Part shown: one piece after another, positions 44,160-55,830 of the stretch
How the letters are laid out: each line of letters begins with the position of its first letter
Position numbering within the stretch: the first letter of the stretch is position 1
Source of the DNA: Semisulcospira habei
Taxonomy: Eukaryota > Mollusca > Gastropoda > Semisulcospiridae
Reading direction: 5' to 3'
DNA length: 64,000 bases
Assembly: GCA_036245525.1 (NCBI GenBank)
Contig: BTPG01000003.1
Location: 214,466,949 to 214,530,948, forward strand
Program-made: the position numbers and the translations under genes
The notes under the pieces: model-generated
Told to the model about the DNA's origin: nothing
What the model saw: only the letters and a program-made list of their open reading frames with translations
Database searches by the model: none

Positions 44160-45959
44160 CTTTCTCATTTATTCATTTATTTGTTTGTTTGTTTGCCAAT
44201 CTTTGGCTAACGTAGGTTTTTAAAAAAGTCAGGCGCTTGTCGTAAACTTTATCGTTGTCATTCTGTCTTAGTGTATTGAAGCCACAGACTTCAAAATTGT
44301 GGCAGACGTTTAAAAAATGCACATGTTTACCAACTTTTCAGTCCCAAAATCTTGATCTTTTTTTCTGAAATAATATTTTCAGCTTAACCCGTTCAGTGCC
44401 AGCTGACGCAGGCCGTGTGTCTGTAATCTTCGTCAATTTAACACCAAAAACAAGATGAGGATTTCATCCCAAACCCCACCGTGTTGTTTGGAGCTCAAAT
44501 GCGTTTTTCTTTTAGGAACACTCAGAGTTGTTCATACTTTTTAACTTATCCTTCCGATCCATTTCCCTCCTTTCTAAGCCAACCTCTGATCAGCACACAA
44601 TCTGGCGCACACAAATAAAGACGGACACACGGCGCTTCCCGCCATTAGTACGCTCTGTGGGCTTGTGTAGCGACAGTAATGCTGAAGAATAGCAGGAGCA
44701 GCAAAATGACGTCACTATAAGCTTGACGTCATGGCAACGGGAGTCTCATGACGCCGTGTACACAGTGACGAATTTGATGTTTCACGTCACTCATTGAAAA
44801 GGTACGCAGCCTCTTCCAGGGCTGACTGTTTTGTTCCACACACCCTCTTCCAAGGCAGACTGTTGGATGGGAGCATATGAGCTTGTGCCAAAAGTGGTCT
44901 GTGAGGACCCACCCTGTTTTTTAACCTAAGTATAATGGAACATTTATTTTCTTTCTGAAATAAACTTAACACTTTGTATAAGAGAATACTTCAAAGAGAT
45001 AATAAACACAAACTTGAACCACTTAGTGTTTGTTTAATTTATAAAACATACAAATACCAACTCGGACCAGGTCGGAAGCCATGTTTGAAAAGGGGGACTT
45101 TTCAGTGCACATTGCTTGACACTGATTTTGCCTTAGCCAGCTTGATTTGAATCAACGTTTTTGCTATTGCTTTATAAACATGGATAAAACTGTTGAATGA
45201 TTGCATAAACAAAGCATAGCTGCCTGGAAACTTTGTATAAATAAAACAGACAAGTGCATGGTTCGCTAGTAACATGTCAGGTCAGTTCACAACGCCAGTG
45301 AAAAAGTTCGTCTCCTATTTACATCCCAACACTTGACAATGCTTTTGTAGAAAACTACGCAAGAAGCATTTTATTAGTTTTGTTATACTTTGTTTTACTA
45401 AGTCTTGCGCAGACTACTGTTTGTCATGTCAGGTCAGGTCAGGCTGTTACGAGCGACAGTTGATACAAGCAAAGATCTGAAGTGTCCGTCTGTAATTGCC
45501 GATTTCTTAAAATTTCTTTATTAAGTTATTTTTTTGAGATTTAATATCTGTACAAGAAAAGATACTCTTTTTAATTGTATATATTGCATAGCGACATTTT
45601 TGCTTTTATTTTTGGCCCAAGAGTCCCACTTTTTGGCACCACCGTTTGGCACAGGCTCATATTCTGGCTCCAAACTTGCAAAAATAAATTATTATTAAAA
45701 AAGGTTAAAGAGAGACAACGCTGTATTACTAATTGATCCAATACCTATGTTTAATCTATTTATATACAAAATTTCAATTGAACAGAACGAAAATTACGGG
45801 CTCAAATGTAAGTCAACCGACTTTATATCAACGGCAATTTTTCTCTTGACCAAGTCACCCAATTGGAATATGCTTGGAGGCTCTCCAAAAAGCATCTCGA
45901 TCAAAACATTTCCTAACGATGCTGGCCTATAAGTACAGAAACACCAAAGATATTCGTGT

Positions 45960-46016
<57 letters not shown>

Positions 46017-46573
46017 GACAAAAGCCTCAGAGTGGGTTACCTACCATTTTATGTGAAAATGGGTTCCCATATTTCTATTTATTCTAGGGCTCTGGAATTG
46101 ATGCAAATGTTTAGAACTCACTTTATAACTAAGCTCCATAACTTAAAATAAAATAGACATTTTCTACAAACAGAGCCATTAGATGTAGAAAAATATGTTT
46201 CTACCAATAAAGTGGGTGTCTCTCACACAGAAACTGGCATTACAGTGAAAATGGGTGTCTTTACAGCATTAGGCGTCTGTAATAAGGTCAAGTTCATGGA
46301 ATACTTCTTTTTCACATTCATTTTTCTTTTTCAACTTAATGTGTATGTATGCATTAACATTTTTAACATTGTATGGTGCAAAATTAAATGAACACTGGCC
46401 CGTAACCTTTCGATTATGATTTTTACAGAGGAAATCTTTTAAACATTGCTACGTTTTGTCCTTCTGAAACAAAAAGTTTATCATGGCATTATGTGAGAAT
46501 TCTGGAAATTAAAAGACTTTAAAAAAAATGTACTCTGCAGTTTGAGACAAACAGCAACAGAGCATTTTGAATA
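44160..46573 (+). other. Downstream intergenic region, no gene seen
   Basis: AT-rich. At 44394 ttaacccgttcagtgccagc resembles the reverse complement of 11322-11362, suggesting a dispersed repeat end. CA microsatellite at 45961-46012. No coding or RNA gene recognised. Confidence 0.5.
45961..46012 (+). repeat. (CA)n microsatellite
   Basis: Pure CA run. Confidence 0.95.
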
Positions 46574-46803
46574 TTAACCCTTATCATTCGGAATACACTA
46601 GTGTGTGCAACAAGTGTGACCAAAATAGTCCAAAGGGTAGTGCCAGAATAGCTTGGCGCCTCTAGGCGACAAGCTATTGTGGCAGCACTCTTGAACTAAT
46701 AATGCCATTGGTCTATGTCCTCATCTTAAGTTCTGTAATGTATCTTGCATATTATGGCAGTGTACAAATTTGAAGCTTTTAGCCTCAGTATGATGCGGGT
46801 TAA
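46574..46803. mobile_element. TTAA-flanked hairpin MITE, copy 2 (diverged)
   Basis: Ends ttaaccc and gggttaa. Centre gtgccagaatagcttggcgc, then aagctattgtggcagcac, a diverged form of the hairpin at 32789. Confidence 0.75.
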
Positions 46804-46857
46804 AAAGTGTGGAAAAATATGAAAGATAGAAAAAGACCCAGACGAAGAAACTAACAC

Positions 46858-47069
46858 TTAACCTATTCTACCCAGACACACCAGAGCAAAATAAAAATCG
46901 ACCATGATAGTTCAAGGCTGATGCCAGAAAAGCTTGGCGCCTATGGCTGGCAAGCTATTCTGGCATCACCCTTGAACTATCGTCGTCGATCTGTGTCCTG
47001 CCCTGCAACGCAGTTTCAGAAGAGGACTTCAACATTTCGGGATTCCGGTCTTGGGGTAGAATGAGTTAA
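46858..47069. mobile_element. TTAA-flanked hairpin MITE, copy 3
   Basis: Ends ttaacctattctaccc and ggggtagaatgagttaa, and a central hairpin (atgatagttcaaggctgatg, then catcacccttgaactatc). Same length class (212 bp) and same inner flanks as copy 1. Confidence 0.9.
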
Positions 47070-47438
47070 AATGACAAAACAGAACACTGACATTAATTAA
47101 TTAACTGACAACATAGGAAATCACTTGAAACTTCAGCCTTTATTAATCACATCAAAGGTGCATGCATTTAAAAACACAGTAATTGTTTGTAAACACTTCA
47201 ATTCAAACAATCAAGAGCAGTCAAACCTTTTTCTGGCAACTTTGTGATGAGGAAAACTAGTTCTTGCCCAAGTTCGGCACGTAAAGGGTTTACGCGACTT
47301 ATGTGCCTCTATTCATAAAATAGAGAGAGAAATATAATATTGAGTTCTAGCAAGTGCGACAATAAAGTTTAGCTGAGTTGGTATACCTCGTCCAGTGCCT
47401 AGGTTAAGTGCACCAGCGGTGCCAATGTTGCTATTTTG

Positions 47439-47471
47439 GCACCAGACCGGTCGCTCGGACCGGTCTGGTGC
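47439..47471. repeat. Perfect 14-bp hairpin
   Basis: Arms gcaccagaccggtc and gaccggtctggtgc with a 5-base loop. A further ggtgc occurs just before. Function unknown. Confidence 0.85.
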
Positions 47472-47964
47472 ACCCGATCGGTGTAGAGCGTGTGCTTTCT
47501 GTACCTGTAATGGGCAACCTCAGAGAAAGAATAACGCGAGCTTCGTTTGATAGCTGCAAAATAACATGAATAAAGAATAAACACTTTCCCTTATATGCAA
47601 TCCAGCAATAATGCACCCATCATTATGCTAGCACCACAAAACATTACGCGATTTGGCAGATTTGAAAAATAGCTTTTTTAAATCCTCAATGGAGGTGATT
47701 TTTGCGACATCTGCGTCGTTGGCGGCAGAAAGCACGGTCAAAGTTGAAGTTCGAGAAATAAGCGCACTACATGTACAATAGACTTATTTCAGTGGTGTGG
47801 GGCATAACACAAGCCTTCAGCATCTCAACACAAAACTGGCGTGTTCGGGGAGGTAAAAGGCGCGGCTACAAGTTAAAACCGCAAACGAACCTTTTTTTTT
47901 TAGCAACACACATCCAAAATCAAGAGAGATACATCACCACCACCCTCCCCCTCTCCCCCCCAAA

Positions 47965-47966
<2 letters not shown>

Positions 47967-47996
<30 letters not shown>

Positions 47997-48071
47997 AAAA
48001 AATAAAAATAAAAAAATAAAAAAAAAATAAATAAAAAATAAAATAAAATAAAAATAAAATAAAAAAAATAT
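47967..48071 (+). repeat. (AAATA)n-type A-rich tract
   Basis: Imperfect AAATA/AAAATA repeats. Confidence 0.9.
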
Positions 48072-48107
48072 TCAGACCCAAAAGGTGACTGCCAATCATG
48101 TAAAATG

Positions 48108-48414
48108 CAAAGAAGTGTCCAACGGAGAAAGAAACACGCTTAGAAAAGATGGTTACAACACAATTTAGTAAGATTTTGGGTAAATCCACCTTGTCAAAAC
48201 AGACAAATAAACAAACAGAGAGATCAGTCGCTACTTATCTTTCTTCACAGAAGGAATGTGCCCCATTCCTTCTGCGAATGAAGATAAGTAGCGACTGATC
48301 TCTCTGTTTGTTTGTCTGTTTTGACAAAGCGGATTTACCCGAAATATTAATAAATAGTGTTGTACCCGTCTTTTCTAAGAGTGTTTCTTTCTCCGTTGGG
48401 TACTTCTTTTCAAG
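48108..48414. repeat. ~300-bp palindromic element
   Basis: The inner arms gacaaataaacaaacagaga to cttctgtgaag pair with the mirrored cattccttctgcgaatg to tctctgtttgtttgtctg. The outer arms tccaacggagaaagaaacac and gtgtttctttctccgttggg also pair. The outer end ctttctccgttgggtacttc recurs at 51979 inside the recombinase pseudogene. Confidence 0.85.
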
Positions 48415-48636
48415 AGATACAGGCAGCGCAGACAGTAGGGAGAGCTTAAAAAAGAAAAATACAAGTTAATTGACCAAGGGTAGACAAAAACACATGCCCG
48501 GAATTGAGAGGAAAACCCACCCTTTGGGGCTGACCAGGGTGATCCTAGGAACTAAAAAGTAGTTGACCCCACCCAAGTCCCCCAGGGCAGTCCCGGGTGG
48601 GGGCTACAGTTTAGTTGCAAAGAAAGGTTAATGTTA

Positions 48637-49400
48637 CACAGCATACAAAATGATCCAGGTGTACATCAGATAAAAACAGAGCTATACACGAAAACAACCG
48701 AATAATAACGTTTTTGTAATAAGTCTTTATGTTGACAATGTTTTTGTTTTTTTTAATCATATTATTGTCTTTCGTCCAAACAGCTGTTTCATTTGCAGAG
48801 TTTTAAATGTTATACAGTATACAAAATAATCCAGGCGGACCAACCCCATAGTAGCACTGTTGTAATAAATCTTTATGTTGACAATGGTTTTCTTACCCCT
48901 TATTATTGTCTCTCATCCCCAACCGTTGTTCCTTTTGCAGTTCCATTTTCAAAGTTTTACATATTATATACAGTATACCAAATGATCCAGGCGGACCAAT
49001 CCCATACTAGCACGCTTGTAATAAATCTTTATCTTGACAATGGTTTTCATACCCCTTATTATTGTCTTTCGTCCCCAACCGTTGTTCCATTTGCAGTTCC
49101 ATTTTCAAAGTTTTAAATGTTATACAGTATACAAAATGATCCAGGCAGACCAACCCCATAATAACACTTTGGTAATAAATCTTTACTTTCTCAATGGTTA
49201 TCTTATATTATTATTGTCTTTCGTCCCCAGCCGGCTGTTTCCTTTTGCAATTATACAGTATACAAAATGATCCAGGTGTCCATCAGATACAAACAAGCTA
49301 TACATGCTAAAACCAACCCAATAATAATGAACACTCTTGTAATAAATCTGTATGAAAACGAAAATGACAGGAGTGTCAGAGAATCTCAATTCATTTCTTT
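48637..49400 (+). repeat. ~155-bp tandem repeats, about five copies
   Basis: Repeated start tatacagtatacaaaatgat at 48811, 48966, 49122 and 49253, with a related start near 48637. Each unit also carries ttgtaataaatctttat and attattgtctttcgtcc. The array lies immediately 3' of the recombinase pseudogene on the minus strand. Confidence 0.9.
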
Positions 49401-52400
49401 TGTAACCTTTTCAGTCTGTTGCGGATGTAATCCTTCATGTTTGTCCAGCACCTATGTCTAAGTGCGGGCTCTTCTGCGATTGCCTGCTGTATCTCGGCCT
49501 TTCCAGGAAATTTGTTCACGACGAGGTGTGTCTTGAAACGAGTTTCAACAGCTTTCTCTTCAGCTTTCCCCAATGGTTTCCTTGTAAATCTAGCTTTCTT
49601 TCGAACAGGAGCTGACGCAGAACAGTCATCATTAAAACTATCTAGATTGTCATCAGGCTCTGGACGTCTTTTTTCAGTCAAGTTTATTGATTTCTGTGTT
49701 GTTGACTTGCTATTTGCTTCATTCACAGGTGCTGTTTCCCCCAAGTCCTCTCTGCGAGTTTCTGATGTGTCTTTATCGTCAAAGTCAATCTCCTCATCAT
49801 CGCTCAGTTGAGCTCTAATGCAACTCTCAAAATCTGTCATCACATTGTTAACTGACAGAAGAATCTTTGCCACATTTGCATTTTGAAGGACGTCTTGAGG
49901 TTGGCGATAGATATGGCGATGTATCTGAATATCTTGACCAAGGAAGTCTGCCAGCTGATGCTGGTCTAACTCCGAGATGGCCATGGACTGAGCCAAAGTG
50001 GCAATCTGCTTCCGTAACTGAGTAAACGTGAACATGGCTGGGTTTGACACTTGTGCTTGTAGCGCCTGTTCCTTCAGAACATCATGGCCTCTTTAAGACC
50101 TCTGACCAGAAGGTGTGGCAACGATGTGCTAGGAACCAGCGAGAGCTGGCACTGATTGCCTCAATTGAAGGATTCTGTCCACAGTTGTCATCATCTTCTT
50201 CGTCAGCGAAATGGGAACACTCCTATTAAACTTGCCTCTGATTTCCACTTGCTAAAAATGATTCACCATTTTCTTCTCAACCTTTGTGAGACCTTTCAAG
50301 ATATCTTGATTGGTGATCTTCTTCTTCTTCTCGAACGTCGTCACACTTGGAGTTTGGCTCTCAAAATGAAATCTGTGGTCTTCTGTAGCGCCTCCACAGT
50401 TTCTCATGTAGAGTGGCGGGCTTCGGCCATATCTCCTCCCTCAGCGGCTGGTGGTTCCCACAGTCCTGGAGGATGTGCTCTGCGGTCTGCTCTGCTTCTC
50501 CACAAGGGCACAGGGGAGATGGCACAAGGTGGAAGCGTCTGTGCAGGTGGAAATTGAGTCGGTTGTGCCCGGTCCTCAGACGAAAGATGGTCACCTGCTC
50601 TTGTCTGGAAAGCTGATGGTAACTGTCTAGGGGCCGTTGTGATGGTCTGTACACAGACTTAATGATGGTCTTCATCTCTGTGAAGCTGACTCCATTTTCA
50701 TCTTGTTCTTTCTCTGCGCCCACTTTTGCCATTCTGTCGGCTTCTTCATTGCCGTAGATGCCACAGTGTGAAGGGATCCACTGCAGCACCAGTCTGGTGT
50801 ACTTGATGTTTTGCAGCGCCTCTTGTAGACGTGGCAGTTTGCTTGCTGTTGCTGCCTCAAGGACAGACATGGCATCAGTAAGGAAGACAATCTGGGCATC
50901 AGGGTCTGCAGTGCCACTAAGGGTGTTAGCTGCGCGGACCAGGGCTTCCACCTCAGCTCTGTAATTTGTGCAGTGAAGGCCTGTTGGTACTGCCTCTGCC
51001 TGCCATTTTCCGTTTGGGTACTGAATGTACACCCCAGCCCCTCCATCCTGAACTGCATCTGTGGCTGATCCATCGGTGTATGCCCGTATCCATGCTTCCT
51101 GGGGATACTTTTCTTCGAGCATGGCCAGTGTCAGGGCTTTCTTGCTCACAGTGCTGTGCTCATCTCTGGTGGTGATGTAGGGTACCGTGGAAGAGATGGT
51201 GATGTTTTCTGGTTTACTTTCCCAAGGTGGAAGGTCGCTAGCAGTCTTCAGAGCCTCTACCTGCGCAGGCAGCTTTGCCTGGTGTTTTCTCTGCAGTGCT
51301 CTCGTCTCCTTCACAAAGCTTGATCTTTTCAGTCTCCCTGAGGTTGGTTGTTTCATCCTAGCGTTTATATGATGGTCTTTGGAAGACTTGACCTTTGTGG
51401 ACTGTATCAAGGCTTTGCAATCTCTTCTCATGCACAGGGGTGGGATGCCTGTTGTCTCTTCCATCTTTTCAATTGGTGTGGATCTCATTGCGCCGGTGAT
51501 GATACGCAGTGCCTGGTTCTGAACTCTGTCAATGGTCTGCTGGTGTGACTGGGCTGCCGTCAGCCATGCATTAGATCCGTACTCAAGGTGTGGTCTCACT
51601 GTGCCTTGATATACATTTTTGATGATCTTTTCATTCATGGAAGTCTGATATCTTCATTTTCTGAACATCTCCCCCTCGTTTTCGGTTGAAAGGTGATACA
51701 GCACAAAGAGTTGCTTCAACCACGGTCGGATAATCTTCCGAAACCATCCTTGTCTCAAGAAGCTGTTGGACCTTCCTCACATGATGGGATCAGCTTGGGT
51801 TTGTTCATGGTCATTTTCCCGACCGACTGGGCTGCTGTAGTTGACAAACAATCGTACCAGGCCCAAGTGAAGACAAACCGCTGTGCCTCATAGAGCTCCT
51901 GCCACCACATGCCATCTAAACTATGCTCAAGCTGTTTGGATGCCTGCGACTGTTTGATCTGTGAACATTTTTCAAAGCTTTCTCCGTTGGGTACTTCTTT
52001 TCAAAGCATGGCCTATGCGCATTGCGAGATTGCCTTTTTTGAACTGATGTGTGTCCTCGTCAAATTCTGCTAGCTCTTTTACAGCCAGTACAACATGATC
52101 AAAGATAGTTAAATTTAAACCTGCAATTTTCATTTCTAACCTCACTCTAAGAATCTTTAATAGTCCCCCTAACTCCCGCATCCTGGAGCTGATTTGCCCA
52201 GCGGCGTGTTTTTCAATGTCCCTGCGGTCAAATAATCTCTTTCCATACTCCAGAAGCAAGGGGTCAGTTCTGATGAGACGGCTTATCTCATTATCTCTCT
52301 GTCTGGCTAAAAACCTTATGACAGAAGGAAAAGTCAATGTCTAAGGGTATTGGAAGCATTAGCCTCCCAAATCGAGCAGCCTCACCTCTCTTAGCGAACT

Positions 52401-53100
52401 GAAACCCTCCTTGTTTCTGACAGTAAAGTTTTGAGTGTACAGAGATCAGCTTTGTTTGATAGAGCCCTTTGCAATGGCTACAGGCTAGAAGGTCGTCTAC
52501 CTTACTAGTTTTGGTGCGATACTTAGGATTCAAACAGTCTGATTTCTTTTCAAGAACGGCAACGTTATGCATGTAATCACCCTCATCTTGTATTCTGATC
52601 CATGCTCGACGTCTCTGCTTAGTCCCTTTTTTATCATCAAAATTTTAGCAACGTGTGCCTCATCTGCATGGACATCTTGTAATGCACGTTTCTTGTCCCA
52701 TTTGTACTTTCCTTTCACTCTCTGCAACACGTACACACCCGTTTCATCGGTAAGTGCTCTTTCCCCACCCCCAACGTCATGTTTTTTTCTGCCTATCCAC
52801 ATTGTCATTGCCACCCCCTAATTCACCCCCTAACACACACTGCACCTTGCTGGTACTTGCTTCAATGACACCTGCCCACCCTGAACCAGCCACTTTGAAA
52901 TCTAACATATTTAACATATTCAATACAATACTGTCTGTGCCAGAGATTCCAGAGATTGATGGCGACACATTGTCTGAATCTTGTGAGCTCGAGCCAGGAA
53001 CAAACTCCTCGTCATCACTGTCCTTGTATTGCGATGCGCTTGCACTCTCAGTCTTAGGTCCATCCCAGACTCCATTTGCCAACTGGAAAAGAAAAGATAA
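49391..53100 (-). pseudogene. Crypton-like tyrosine recombinase, interrupted
   Basis: The pieces read in order on the minus strand. N-terminal acidic part: MANGVWDGPKTESASASQYK (53082). Zinc-binding-like ACSHCKGLYQTKLISVH (52450). MRELGGLLKILRVRLEMKI and IGHALKRS follow (to 51990), then box I-like FNRKRGGDVQ (about 51680), VEIRGKFNRSVPIS (50235) and FTFTQLRKQIATL. The C-terminal LADFLGQDIQIHRHIYR holds the H and Y of the catalytic tyrosine recombinase signature. The last 219 codons are one frame (50050-49391). Stops, frameshifts and an LINE insertion (50308-51646) inactivate it. The family call rests on motif resemblance; Crypton versus a related lineage is open. Confidence 0.62.
50308..51646 (-). 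mobile_element. 5'-truncated I-like LINE with RNase H domain
   Basis: The minus-strand ORF (51638-50361, 425 residues) starts in the RT C-terminus (VRPHLEYGSNAW, VQNQALRIITGAMRSTP). It then carries a complete RNase H: IRAYTDGSAT, NYRAEVEALVRAA, FLTDAMSVLEA, WIPSHCGIYGNEEADRMAK, with the D-E-D-D catalytic set. A CPC..H..C motif follows (LCPCGEAEQTAEHILQDC). RNase H after RT is a feature of I/R1/Nimb-type LINEs. The tail is (GAA)n at 50317-50331. The direct repeat gatatctt stands at 50300-50307 and 51647-51654. The ORF is intact, so this is a young insertion. Confidence 0.9.
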
Positions 53101-53240
53101 AAAGAAAGCTGCATTAGGACAAAAGCAAATTTTGGTTTGGGGCCTTGCACAAGAATATAAAAAAATAATCCCGTGTAGGACCGTATTACATATGTGTGAC
53201 CTCGGTGACGAGGGCTGGCCTTTGCAGCAGCAAAATCCAT

Positions 53241-54605
53241 CTCACAAACCAGATAGGTGAGGCTAGCGCTGACAGAATTGTATGCAAACCAAGGAGAATC
53301 ACAGCGCTGGACAGACAACAGTTAGATCCCCTGCCCCCGCCTATCAGGCACCCAATCGCCAGCCCACAGAGAAATACGCAGGTATAGAATAAGACGATCA
53401 TTTCCATCCTCAAACGAATGGATCAGGTCTCTTATATAACCCATGTCTTTCTCCGGAACTTAGGAAGTGGGCAGGAGAAACATACATACACAAACATGAA
53501 GGTTTGCATACAATTCTGTCAGCGCTAGCCTCACCTATCTGGTTTGTGAGTATCTATAACTCGAGGCAAATTTGTATCGTTACATTGTTGTGTAATGTTC
53601 TGTGCATCTACTGTGGGAAATCAGGGTATTTACCCGACCACATATAGTAGCGCACCTTCATGTTTGTGTATGTATGTTTCTCCTGCCCACTTCCTAAGTT
53701 CCGGAGAAAGACATGGGTTATATAAGAGACCTGATCCATTCGTTTGAGGATGGAAATGATCGTCTTATTCTATACCTGCGTATTTCTCTGTGGGCTGGCG
53801 ATTGGGTGCCTGATAGGCGGGGGCAGGGGATCTAACTGTTGTCTGTCCAGCGCTGTGATTCCCCTTGGTTTGCATACAATTCTTTCAGCGCTAGCCTCAC
53901 CTATCTGGTTTGTGAGTATCTATAACTCGAGGCAAATTTGTATCGTTACATTGTTGTGTAATGTTCTGTGCATCTACTGTGGGAAATCAGGGTATTTACC
54001 CGACCACATAATTATAGTAGCGCACCTTCATGTTTGGGTATGTATGTTTCTCCTGCCCACTTCCTAAGTTCCGGAGAAAGACATGGGTTATATAAGAGAC
54101 CTGATCCATTCGTTTGAGGATGGAAATGATCGTCTTATTCTATACCTGCGTATTTCTCTGTGGGCTGGCGATTGGGTGCCTGATAGGCGGGGGCAGAGGA
54201 TCTAACTGTTGTCTGTCCAGCGCTGTGATTCCCCTTGGTTTGCATACAATTCTGTCAGCGCTAGCCTCACCTATCTGGTTTGTGAGTAACTCGAGGCAAA
54301 TTTGTATCGTTACATTGTTGTGTAATGTTCTGTGCATCTACTGTGGGAAATCAGGGTATTTACCCGACCACATATAGTAGCGCACCTTCATGTTTGTGTA
54401 TGTATGTTTCTCCTGCCCACTTCCTAAGTTCCGGAGAAAGACATGGGTTATATAAGAGACCTGATCCATTCGTTTGAGGATGGAAATAATCGTCTTATTC
54501 TATACCTGCGTATTTCTCTGTGGGCTGGCGATTGGGTGCCTGATAGGCGGGGGCAGGGGATCTAACTGTTGTCTGTCCAGCGCTGTGATTCCCCTTGGTT
54601 TGCAT
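53241..54605. mobile_element. Head-to-head array of 369/370-bp units with 12-bp TSD
   Basis: One minus-sense part (53241 to about 53520) is followed by plus-sense units with period about 370 (repeated starts 53744 and 54114). The left end ctcacaaaccagatagg and right end ccccttggtttgcat match the other arrays. The bases agcaaaatccat flank it at 53229-53240 and 54606-54617. The unit has ttatataagag and a small hairpin with changed sequence (gatccattcgtttgaggatgg). Confidence 0.9.
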
Positions 54606-54617
54606 AGCAAAATCCAT

Positions 54618-54888
54618 GTTTTCTGAAAATGTAAGCAGTTTTCACACATCTGTTAACCCCGCGTGACCCTTTGAGAGAGGTCACTCAAAGTGGTATGTTT
54701 ACAAAGGTCTTGCCACATAGTATCCTTGGGCCAAGCTTGAAGAATGTGGCTTAAATAGTCTCCGAGAAAAATGCTACTGTTAACGTTTACCATGGACGAC
54801 GGACGGACGACCATTGGCCCAGAACATAAACTCACTTTTGCATCGCACACGAGACAATAAAATGAAGATGATCATAGAATCACTGTTA
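54618..54888 (-). other. Unique stretch; minus-strand open frame of unknown nature
   Basis: A 65-residue minus-strand frame (54850-54653: ends LCKHTTLSDLSQRVTRG) may belong with the frame at 60285-60075 on the other side of the LTR element. Not recognised; possibly part of a host gene or old element. Confidence 0.3.
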
Positions 54889-54893
54889 CGATT

Positions 54894-55749
54894 GTGGTTG
54901 TGTTATCCTGTGAGAGCTTACATGTGTTATTCGTAGGTAACGATCCGATGTTTATTTGAGCTATCACGGTTACGATTCATGTGCCTTTTTTTAGTAAGAT
55001 TTTCTTTTGTTCGTGAGTAGAACCGTTTTCGTTTTGTTAAGTTTAGTCCGGAACGTTTTAGAAAGGTCGCACTGTCTAGTGACATCGTAAGTGTCACGTC
55101 GGTTAGTTGACATCGCAACATACTCGCTACTTTTTGTTTTTCTTGTGCGCGTGAATTGAGCAGCTTTATTTTGTTTTGGGAATGTTCTCGTAACTTTTTG
55201 AGCTATCATGGAACTGGTCATAGGGATACCATACCTTTATGTGACTTAATTATACGCTAGAATTTAGAGCTGAAGTAAGCAGCCGAGTTTTTATAGCCTG
55301 TTATAGTTTTTCGGGAAAGTTTATTTTATTAAGCTTCGGCTGCGGGTTTTGTTCTGATTGGTTGCGTTGTATGATTTCCGTAGACGGTTCTAGATTTTGG
55401 TAGTATTTATAAGGAGGGCGCTGGGAAAGCCCGTTCGTACATTGTCTTGCTTTGTCAGTTGTAGAGAAACTTAGTTTATTGCGAGAGACGCTGTGTATGA
55501 GAAACTTTGTGTCGCAGTGTGGACATTGCAGAAGAGACTTTGTATCAGTAGTTTGTGCATTTGAAAGTGCATTACTGTGTGGATATCGCATCGCTGAATT
55601 AAATATTGTTGGAACTGTTACTCCAGTATTTTCTACATCCTTAAGCCACGTGTGACGAATTGCAGCTGAACGAGGTTTATTTTACAGAACTCTACGTGTG
55701 TGTGTCTGGTGTGTTTATCATACTTCGACTACAACTCCACCACGTAACA
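54894..55749 (+). repeat. 5' LTR
   Basis: 856 bp. TATA-like tatttataagg near 55400; attaaa near 55600 as possible poly(A) signal. Ends ccaccacgtaaca. Confidence 0.93.
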
Positions 55750-55752
55750 TTT

Positions 55753-55768
55753 TGGCGACCCCGACGAG
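55753..55768 (+). promoter_or_regulatory. Putative primer-binding site
   Basis: tggcgaccccgacgag follows the 5' LTR by three bases and begins TGG, as expected for pairing to a tRNA 3' end. Confidence 0.65.
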
Positions 55769-55830
55769 ACCTCTTCACTTGGTTCAGTGGAAAGGGTAAC
55801 AGGAGAAAACAGCCAACAGTGAAAAGCAGA

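Larger units (their letters stand above)
47899..48610 (+). repeat. Dispersed repeat copy C, interrupted by a palindromic insertion
   Basis: tagcaacacacatccaaaat (47899) and the part from about 48420 (caggcagcgcagacagtagg, ctgaccagggtgatcctagg, cacccaagtcccccagggca) match the reverse complement of 29395-29640. Between them is an A-rich run and a palindrome. Short direct repeats of tcaagagagatac type stand near both borders. Confidence 0.75.

Noticed and set aside
54653..54850. Candidate minus-strand host exon near the LTR element
   Set aside because: An open frame is there and might join 60285-60075, but without splice sites or a domain it is not supportable as a gene.
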